Shown: in pieces, positions 6,285-11,514 of the stretch | Layout: every line of letters begins with the position of its first letter | Position numbering within the stretch: position 1 is the stretch's first letter | Origin: Prevotellaceae bacterium | GTDB taxonomy: Bacteria > Bacteroidota > Bacteroidia > Bacteroidales > Bacteroidaceae | Direction of reading: 5' to 3' | NCBI GenBank assembly: GCA_030523505.1 | Contig: JAUNIK010000042.1 | Location: 1-11,514, forward strand | DNA: 11,514 bases | The notes under the pieces: generated by a model | Seen by the model: the letters and a program-made list of their open reading frames with translations, nothing else | Databases searched by the model: none | What the model was told of the DNA's origin: nothing | Program-made: the position numbers and the translations under genes

Positions 6285-8549
6285 ATGAAACGATTAATGA
6301 CATTACTCGCTGCTATCCTTTTCGTTAGCAGTATCTCCTTAGCACAGAACATCATACCAAAGCCAAATCAGTGTGCAATAGGTAAGGAGACACTCGTTCT
6401 TGACAATCCTACAATCGGTTATTCCGATGCCAGTCTTAAAGCCGCTGCCGACTATCTTGCCGGAGTAATCCGACCAGCAACAGGTTTCAAGACAAAAGTC
6501 CAGAAGAAGAAATCAACCGTTAACCTTGAGCTCGACAAGTCGCTTGCTGCAAATGCCTATGTGCTCACAGTGGGCGAGAATGGTGTACTCATTCAGGGTG
6601 GCGACTATCGTGGAGTTATCTGCGGTATTCAGACCTTGCGTCAGTTGCTTCCTGTTGAGATTGAGGCTCGCCAGAAGGCAGAAGGCGTAGAGTGGGCTGT
6701 GCCTTATTGCTATGTCAGTGATCAGCCTCGCTATGGCTATCGCGGTCTTGAACTCGATGTTAGTCGCCATTTCTTCACAAAGCAGGAGGTAAAGGATATG
6801 CTTGATGTGATGGCACTCTATAAGTTGAATAAGTTCCATTGGCATCTCACCGACGATCAGGGTTGGCGTATAGAGATTAAGCGCTATCCAAAACTCCCAG
6901 AGAATGGTGCTTGGCGTGAGTATAATGATCAGGATCGTATGTGTAATGCAAGAGCAGATCGTGAGCAGAACGAGGATATGCGCGTGCCTACAGACCGTTA
7001 TAAGGTTGTTGACGGCAAGAAACTCTATGGCGGTTTCTACACACAGAACGATATCCGCGAGATTGTGGAATATGCCCGTGTTCGTGGTATTGATATCATC
7101 CCTGAGATAGATATGCCTGGCCACATGCTTGCAGCAGAGTTGAACTATGACGGTATCATCTGTGCAGAGATGAACGACTGGACTGCTGGTTTTACATCAC
7201 CTCTGTGCCCTGGCAAGGAAAAGACAATGGAATTCTGCAAGGCTGTAATCGATGAGGTGGTGGTGCTTTTCCCTTATGAATATTTCCACATCGGTGGTGA
7301 TGAAGTGGAGAAGCGCAACTGGAAGGTGTGCCCTGATTGCCAGAAGCGTATGAAAGACAACGGGTTGAAGACCGAAGAGGAGTTGCAGTCGTGGCTCATC
7401 CATGAGATGGAGAAGTACCTGAACTCAAAGGGCAAGAAGATGATTGGCTGGAACGAGATTATCGAGGGAGGCCTCTCTGACACATCCACCATCATGTGGT
7501 GGGGCAGTTGGGTGAAGGATGCACCATTCGTGACAACCTCTCACGGCAATGATATGATCGACACCCACAACGATTTGTTCTACCTTGACTATGACGAGGG
7601 CGACAATGCCATGAAGAATATCTATAACTATGACACTTCATGCGGCTTGCCTGAGAACCTGCAGAAACATCTGCTTGGTGTGCAGGGTAATATCTGGTGT
7701 GAACGAATCCCTACAATGAACCGTATGTGGTATATGACTGCCAACCGTATGCTGGCTATTGCTGAACTCGGTTGGAGTGCTGCAGAACCAAAGAACTACT
7801 ATGCTTTCGAGGATCGTATGTTGGCGCAGATTCCTCGTTTTGAGGTGCTTGGTGTTCGTTCGAAGGTGATGCCTATCGAGGGCTTCAACAAGATGAACGC
7901 TTTTGTTGGTGAGGGCCGTTACAACATCACTTGCAAGGACAAGAGTGCTGTCATCCGCTATACTACCGACGGTTCTATTCCTACCGTTGACTCTCCTGCT
8001 ATCAATGGTGAACTCGTTCTTACAGCCAGTGCCGACTATCGTTTTGCAACATTCCGCAAGGACGGTTCGCGCAGTGATGTAGTATCTGCTAAATTCGTGA
8101 AGGACGACTATGCACCTGCTGTTGAGGCAAACCCAACAAAGAACGGACTGACAACCGAGTGGCATGAGTTCCCAGGCATCGACTGTGAGAAAATAGCATC
8201 AGCACCTCTCAATGCAACATACCATACTCAGGATGTCATCATCCCTGAGGGCGTGAAAGGCAATATCGGTCTTATCACAACGGGTTATATCTATGTGCCA
8301 GAGGATGGTATCTATACCTTCATCCTCACCAGCGATGACGGTAGTGACCTGTTTGTTGACAACACCCTTATTGTTGACATGAACAAGGAACAGAGCCCAC
8401 AGACCGAGGTAGGCGAGAAAGCCTTGAAGCGTGGATATCATGCTATCCGTGTGCGTTACTTCGACCATAATGGTGGTATGCTCAATCTCGTGGTGAAAAA
8501 CCAACAGGGAGCAATAATGGATCCAAAGGAGTTCTATTATACAAAATAA
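6285..8549 (+). CDS. Secreted GH20 beta-N-acetylhexosaminidase with PA14-like domain
   Basis: This enzyme family releases terminal beta-linked GlcNAc or GalNAc from glycans by substrate-assisted catalysis. From the ATG at 6285 the 754 residues begin with a signal peptide (MKRLMTLLAAILFVSSISLA). A frame extension to a TTG at 6246 would spoil it and overlap the rpsP terminator. Next come an N-terminal GH20b domain (about 22-145), then the TIM barrel from about 150 (RGLELDVSRHF at 153-163, HWHLTDDQGW at 185-194). The catalytic Asp-Glu pair is in HIGGDE (D339, E340), and active-site tryptophans lie in MWWGSW (404-409). Residues about 545-610 resemble the chitobiase-type/Fn3-associated beta domain (IRYTTDGSIPT). 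Residues about 620-754 are PA14-like (GYIYVPEDGIYTF, SDDGSDLFVD), a likely carbohydrate-binding module. It acts in the periplasm or on the surface. No SusC/SusD is nearby, so the natural substrate is open. Confidence 0.94.
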   Translation: MKRLMTLLAAILFVSSISLAQNIIPKPNQCAIGKETLVLDNPTIGYSDASLKAAADYLAGVIRPATGFKTKVQKKKSTVNLELDKSLAANAYVLTVGENGVLIQGGDYRGVICGIQTLRQLLPVEIEARQKAEGVEWAVPYCYVSDQPRYGYRGLELDVSRHFFTKQEVKDMLDVMALYKLNKFHWHLTDDQGWRIEIKRYPKLPENGAWREYNDQDRMCNARADREQNEDMRVPTDRYKVVDGKKLYGGFYTQNDIREIVEYARVRGIDIIPEIDMPGHMLAAELNYDGIICAEMNDWTAGFTSPLCPGKEKTMEFCKAVIDEVVVLFPYEYFHIGGDEVEKRNWKVCPDCQKRMKDNGLKTEEELQSWLIHEMEKYLNSKGKKMIGWNEIIEGGLSDTSTIMWWGSWVKDAPFVTTSHGNDMIDTHNDLFYLDYDEGDNAMKNIYNYDTSCGLPENLQKHLLGVQGNIWCERIPTMNRMWYMTANRMLAIAELGWSAAEPKNYYAFEDRMLAQIPRFEVLGVRSKVMPIEGFNKMNAFVGEGRYNITCKDKSAVIRYTTDGSIPTVDSPAINGELVLTASADYRFATFRKDGSRSDVVSAKFVKDDYAPAVEANPTKNGLTTEWHEFPGIDCEKIASAPLNATYHTQDVIIPEGVKGNIGLITTGYIYVPEDGIYTFILTSDDGSDLFVDNTLIVDMNKEQSPQTEVGEKALKRGYHAIRVRYFDHNGGMLNLVVKNQQGAIMDPKEFYYTK

Positions 8550-8580
8550 GAAAAAGGCTGCAGATCTGCAGCCTTCTTTC
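8550..8580. terminator. Bidirectional terminator between GH20 and the AGCS symporter
   Basis: Positions 8554-8575 are a perfect 22-nt palindrome built on AAGGCTGCAG. GAAA (8550-8553) and TTTC (8577-8580) extend the stem past a bulged C. A T-rich tract follows on the plus strand and an A-rich tract precedes it, so it can end both convergent genes. Confidence 0.88.
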
Positions 8581-8586
8581 TTTTTC

Positions 8587-9936
8587 TTACATTTCCTTAT
8601 CCAAACGGTCTCTCCAAAGGTATTTCCTTGTCTCGTGGACGATGACATTGCTGAGGAACAGCAACGAGAGAAGGTTTGGTATTGCCATAAGGGCATTCAT
8701 GCAATCGGCAATGTTCCACACAATTTCCAGACTCACGATAGAACCAAGGAATACTGTAGCGATGAAAGCCACACGGTAGGTGATGATCAGTTTCTTGCCA
8801 CCGAGGTATTCTATTGCTCTCTCTCCGTAATAGCTCCATCCTAAGATTGTGGAGAATGCGAAGGTGAGCAAACCGAACGAGAGGAGTGGGGCACCGATGT
8901 ATGGAATCTTGCTGAATGCCATCTTTGTCAATGTACCACCATTGTCGTATGTGATGTCAGGATATGCTATGATGCTCGACACAATAACGATACCAGTCAA
9001 AGCGCAAATCACCACTGTATCCCAGAATGTGCCGCTCGAACTTACCAATGCCTGGCGCACTGGGTTGCGTGTCTGGGCTGCTGCAGCCACAATAGGAGCC
9101 GAACCAAGACCTGACTCGTTGGAGAACAGACCTCGCGCTATACCATAGCGAGCTGCCATCATCACCGAACTGCCCACAAAACCACCACCGGCAGCCTCTG
9201 GCTGGAAGGCACTGACAACGATAAGTTTTATTGCTGGCCACACATAAGCGCCATTGATGATGAGTATCACAATGCAACCAATGACATAGAGTGCTGCCAT
9301 GAAAGGCACGAGCATCTGGCAAACCTTTGCAATGCTCTTCACGCCACCCAGGATTACAGCTGCCGCAAGTGCACAGACAACAGCTCCGATGACGTATGGT
9401 GAAATGCCGTAGGTGTCGTGGCTCAATGCTGAAATGGCGTTAGCCTGAACGGTACTGCCGATGCCGAATGAGGCAAAGGCTGTGAAGAACGCAAAAGCCC
9501 ATGCCATCTTCTTCCATCCCAGTCCGCGTTCAAGAGCGTACATAGGACCGCCTTGCATCTTGCCGTCCTTGGATATGACACGATATTTGATGGCAAGCAG
9601 TCCCTCGCCATATTTTGTAGCAATGCCGAAGACACCCGTCAGCCAGCACCACAGCACAGCTCCCGGACCACCGAGGGCAATAGCTGTAGCCACACCCACG
9701 ATATTACCAGTACCGATGGTTGCAGCCAAAGCAGTGGCAAGGGCACCGAACTGTGACACATCGCCATCGGCAGACTTGTCTTTCTTGACCGACAGTTTGA
9801 TGGCTGTCCACAGTTTGCGCTGTGGAAATTCCAGACGGATGGTAAGGTAAAGGTGGGTACCGAGCAGCAGAATAATCATTGGCCATCCCCAGAGGAATGA
9901 ACTCAGCGTTGCAAATAAGTCGTTAACAAATCCCAT
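8587..9936 (-). CDS. Sodium:alanine (AGCS family) amino-acid symporter
   Basis: This inner-membrane carrier family imports alanine or glycine with sodium ions. The 449 residues are strongly hydrophobic, with about 10-11 predicted membrane helices. The family landmarks are ATIGTGNIVGVATAIALGG (residues 72-90), the signature region GGPGAVLWCWLTGVFG (89-104), KMQGGPMYALERGLGWK and SNESGLGSAPIVAAAAQTRNP. In the signature the usual FWMW reads LWCW, a mild departure that need not affect function. The start MGFVNDLF at 9936 is supported by an upstream promoter and normal family length. The gene stands alone, convergent with GH20 and divergent from the DUF4890-like gene. Alanine or glycine is the likely substrate by family, but other small amino acids such as glutamine are carried by some members. 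Confidence 0.94.
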   Translation of the reverse strand: MGFVNDLFATLSSFLWGWPMIILLLGTHLYLTIRLEFPQRKLWTAIKLSVKKDKSADGDVSQFGALATALAATIGTGNIVGVATAIALGGPGAVLWCWLTGVFGIATKYGEGLLAIKYRVISKDGKMQGGPMYALERGLGWKKMAWAFAFFTAFASFGIGSTVQANAISALSHDTYGISPYVIGAVVCALAAAVILGGVKSIAKVCQMLVPFMAALYVIGCIVILIINGAYVWPAIKLIVVSAFQPEAAGGGFVGSSVMMAARYGIARGLFSNESGLGSAPIVAAAAQTRNPVRQALVSSSGTFWDTVVICALTGIVIVSSIIAYPDITYDNGGTLTKMAFSKIPYIGAPLLSFGLLTFAFSTILGWSYYGERAIEYLGGKKLIITYRVAFIATVFLGSIVSLEIVWNIADCMNALMAIPNLLSLLFLSNVIVHETRKYLWRDRLDKEM

Positions 9937-9979
9937 AATCTCTCGCGTGCGTACATTTTATAATATAACTAATTCGTGG

Positions 9980-10010
9980 CAAAGGTAATATTTTTATTGC
10001 AGAATGCAAA
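9980..10010 (-). promoter_or_regulatory. Promoter of the AGCS symporter
   Basis: On the minus strand, TTTG (10007-10010) and TACCTTTG (9980-9987) are separated by exactly 19 nt, matching the Bacteroidetes consensus. The -7 box ends 43 nt before the ATG, leaving a leader of roughly 35-40 nt. Confidence 0.82.
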
Positions 10011-10060
10011 GGAAAACTATAAAAACCTGTTAAAAAGCATTTATTTCTTGAAGTTGCTTA

Positions 10061-10083
10061 AACCATTCCGCTCTGCCGGAGTC
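10061..10083 (+). promoter_or_regulatory. Possible ECF-sigma-type promoter of the DUF4890-like gene
   Basis: No TAnnTTTG box occurs in the 194 nt upstream of 10131 on the plus strand. Instead AACC (10061-10064) and GTC (10081-10083) are 16 nt apart, the general AAC/GTC layout of extracytoplasmic-function sigma promoters. A start near 10090 would leave a leader of about 40 nt. Such short motifs arise easily by chance. Confidence 0.3.
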
Positions 10084-10130
10084 AAAGAAATAGTTGAATA
10101 TATTAGCATTAACAAAAAATAGAAAACAAT

Positions 10131-10625
10131 ATGAAGAGATTTATGTTACTTCTCGTTGCTTCTCTCATGATGAGTGGAGTGACAATGGCTCAGGATCAGA
10201 ACCGCAATCGTCGTCAGTTTAATCCAGAGGATATGGTAAAGCGCCAGACAGAGCAGATGGTTGAGGCTCTCGACCTTGATGCCGACCAGGCAATGGCTGT
10301 GCTCAAGCTGAACGCAGACCGTATGAAGGAGCAGGCTGGTATGCGTGGTCAGTTTGGTCGTCGCGGTCATGGTGAAGGTGAGGCTCAGGAGCGTCCAACA
10401 GAAGAGCAGATGAAGGCTATGCGCGAGAAGATGGAAGCATCGCAGAAGGCTTACAATGAGGAAATGAAGAAGATCCTCACCGAGGAGCAGTATGCAAAAT
10501 ACGAAAAGATGCAGCAGCAGTTCCGTGGCCGTGGTGGTATGCGAGGCAACCGAGGCGGTGAGTTCCGTCAGGGCGGTCAGAGAGGTCAGGGCTTCCGCGG
10601 CAACCGTGAGCGCAACGAAGAATAA
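10131..10625 (+). CDS. Spy/CpxP-like (DUF4890-type) secreted protein with Arg/Gly tail
   Basis: This 164-residue protein has a clear signal peptide (MKRFMLLLVASLMMSGVTMA, then QDQNRN), so it is exported. The middle is helical and highly charged. It carries two LxxxQ-type sites: LDADQ (residues 49-53) and LTEEQ (116-120), the latter matching the LTxxQ motif of the Spy/CpxP family of periplasmic stress proteins. In Bacteroidales such proteins are commonly labelled DUF4890. The last 34 residues (131-164) form an Arg/Gly-rich tail with RGRGG and repeated R-G-x units, unlike Spy and CpxP. It is a single gene ending at a strong terminator. By family it may bind unfolded proteins in the periplasm or sense envelope stress. 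The fold call is fairly good; the role is inference. Confidence 0.78.
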   Translation: MKRFMLLLVASLMMSGVTMAQDQNRNRRQFNPEDMVKRQTEQMVEALDLDADQAMAVLKLNADRMKEQAGMRGQFGRRGHGEGEAQERPTEEQMKAMREKMEASQKAYNEEMKKILTEEQYAKYEKMQQQFRGRGGMRGNRGGEFRQGGQRGQGFRGNRERNEE

Positions 10626-10670
10626 TACGGATTCGTTTAGGTTAAAAATTTATATTTAAGGTAATTAGTG

Positions 10671-10701
10671 GAGTGCCCATTTCGGTGGGCGCTCTTTTTT
10701 T
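10671..10701 (+). terminator. Intrinsic terminator of the DUF4890-like gene
   Basis: GAGTGCCCA (10671-10679) pairs with TGGGCGCTC (10686-10694) with one G-U pair and a 6-nt loop, followed by seven T's. It lies about 45 nt after the stop and upstream of the next promoter, so the following gene is a separate unit. Confidence 0.93.
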
Positions 10702-10733
10702 GTGCCTGTTTGATGTTGTTGTTGGCTCAAATC

Positions 10734-10765
10734 TTTGGATATTTCATTCTTTTGCAGTATCTTTG
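10734..10765 (+). promoter_or_regulatory. Promoter of the small lipoprotein gene
   Basis: TTTG (10734-10737), 20 nt, then TATCTTTG (10758-10765) fits the Bacteroidetes consensus. The -7 box sits in a tandem repeat of TTTGCAGTAT (10751-10760 and 10762-10771) with an 11-nt period. The leader to the ATG at 10791 would be about 20 nt. Confidence 0.8.
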
Positions 10766-10790
10766 CAGTATAATAACCAAAAAACGAATT

Positions 10791-11357
10791 ATGGCAAACA
10801 AATATAGTTTACTGATCACCATCCTTCTCGTGCTTCTCTGTGCAAGTTGCAAGAAAGAAAAAGAAACACGTACAATCGTTGAAATCACAGAAGAGCCAAA
10901 GGCCAGCAACGAGCCGAAGGCTATGGAAGAAACCGTGGCACAGAAATCGATAGAGTGGGGCAGTTCCATCTATCAGGTAACCATCAGTCGCAAGGCCGAC
11001 AAGAATGTCGTTGTGAAGGATGCAGATGGCAACAAGTACTATGATAATATCGTGACATTGTGCGTAGATGGTCCGAGCGCAAATATCATCAACCGCCAGT
11101 TCACCAAGGCTGACTTTGCCAACTATGTCAACAGCGATTATATCAAACCAAAGCGCAGTGCACTCATGGGTATCGGCTATGACAAGATTGAGAGCGGCAA
11201 TGCCGTTTTTGTAGCAACCGTAGGCTCGCCAGATACCATGGACGATGAGTTCATGACTGTAAAGATTACCCTCTCGAAATCAGGCGATGTCACTCTTTCT
11301 TCCCTCCAGACCATTGATGCAGAATCCGATGATTCCGCCGATGCTGCAGAAGGCTAG
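10791..11357 (+). CDS. Small lipoprotein of unknown function (possibly DUF4738)
   Basis: The product has 188 residues from the ATG at 10791. A longer frame runs back to a GTG at 10668, but that would translate through the preceding terminator and promoter and is rejected. The N-terminus MANKYSLLITILLVLLCASC is a lipoprotein signal, with lipidation likely at C20. The -3 position is Cys (C17) instead of the usual Leu, so the lipobox is slightly irregular. A charged, Glu/Lys-rich linker follows (KKEKETR to about residue 55), then a beta-rich domain with IYQVTISRKADKN, YYDNIVTLCVDG and INRQFTKADFANYV, and a short acidic tail. The layout recalls Bacteroidales lipoproteins annotated DUF4738, a memory-based match I hold loosely. 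It is a single-gene unit with its own promoter and terminator, probably anchored in the outer membrane. Confidence 0.82.
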   Translation: MANKYSLLITILLVLLCASCKKEKETRTIVEITEEPKASNEPKAMEETVAQKSIEWGSSIYQVTISRKADKNVVVKDADGNKYYDNIVTLCVDGPSANIINRQFTKADFANYVNSDYIKPKRSALMGIGYDKIESGNAVFVATVGSPDTMDDEFMTVKITLSKSGDVTLSSLQTIDAESDDSADAAEG

Positions 11358-11393
11358 AAATGCCAGAATACTATATTCATTACATCCTATATG

Positions 11394-11421
11394 GCAGAGT
11401 CGATGAGGCTCTGCTTTTTTT
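11394..11421 (+). terminator. Intrinsic terminator of the lipoprotein gene
   Basis: GCAGAGTC (11394-11401) pairs with GGCTCTGC (11407-11414) with one G-U pair and a 5-nt loop, followed by seven T's. It lies 36 nt after the stop. An alternative pairing, TGCCA (11361-11365) with TGGCA (11392-11396), would compete with it. Confidence 0.9.
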
Positions 11422-11480
11422 ATTGCTCATTCGCTTGGTTCTGCAGCATTGTTGCAATAAACAGCAAAACCGCATAAACT

Positions 11481-11514
11481 ATCTACCCTACCCCTGGGAA
11501 AAAGGTAGGTAGAT
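11481..11514. repeat. Inverted repeat at the window edge
   Basis: ATCTACCCTACC (11481-11492) and GGTAGGTAGAT (11504-11514) are inverted copies with one extra C in the left arm and an 11-nt centre. The right arm reaches the last base, so the structure may continue. The rest of 11422-11480 shows no gene. It could be a terminator for a gene beyond the window, an operator or a repeat edge. Confidence 0.6.

Noticed and set aside
3357..8549. Polysaccharide-utilisation locus built on the GHL10 and GH20 genes
   Set aside because: No SusC/SusD pair, sensor or transporter is present, and the two genes are separated by an opposing gene and rpsP with terminators between.
10668..10790. GTG start adding 41 residues to the lipoprotein
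   Set aside because: It runs through a strong terminator and the promoter of the gene itself, and hides the lipoprotein signal.
1..11514. CRISPR array, tRNA or rRNA, insertion sequence, phage or defence system
   Set aside because: I saw no regularly spaced repeats, RNA-gene signatures, transposase, integrase or known defence protein on either strand.

Overview
The window looks like ordinary chromosome from a Bacteroidales bacterium, most likely Prevotella or a close relative. Five things point there: Bacteroidetes-type promoters (TTTG, 19-20 nt, TAnnTTTG) before four transcription units; no strong Shine-Dalgarno sites; an S16 protein with a long Ala/Lys-rich tail; secreted GHL10 and GH20 glycosidases; and a DUF4890-like secreted protein. 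Assignment below order level is inference.

Layout. (1) 1-4880, plus strand: pheT (5' end cut by the window edge), a 184-nt gap holding a long GC-rich inverted repeat, yebC, and 4 nt later a secreted GHL10 (DUF187) glycosidase. The block ends at a hairpin terminator that can serve both strands. (2) 5007-5447, minus strand: a conserved-looking acidic protein of unknown function with a textbook promoter. (3) 5568-6244: rpsP alone, with its own promoter, a roughly 80-nt structured leader and a strong terminator. (4) 6285-8549: a secreted GH20 beta-N-acetylhexosaminidase with a C-terminal PA14-like domain. (5) 8587-9936, minus strand: a sodium:alanine-type (AGCS) symporter, convergent with GH20 and sharing a perfect palindromic terminator with it. 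(6) 10131-10625: a Spy/CpxP-like (DUF4890-type) secreted protein with an Arg/Gly-rich tail and a possible ECF-sigma promoter. (7) 10791-11357: a small lipoprotein with its own promoter and terminator. The window ends inside a further inverted repeat.

How the genes relate. pheT, yebC and rpsP serve translation. The two secreted glycosidases probably act on amino-sugar glycans (peptidoglycan or host glycans) in the periplasm or at the surface. They do not lie in a polysaccharide-utilisation locus, as no SusC/SusD or regulator is present. The DUF4890-like protein and the lipoprotein belong to the envelope but form separate units. Most genes are single transcription units with visible promoters and terminators.

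I see no mobile element, CRISPR array, tRNA, rRNA, phage gene or defence system, and no convincing new multi-gene system. The best leads are small: the repeated GC-rich element, the rpsP leader, the possible ECF control of the DUF4890-like gene, and two uncharacterised proteins.
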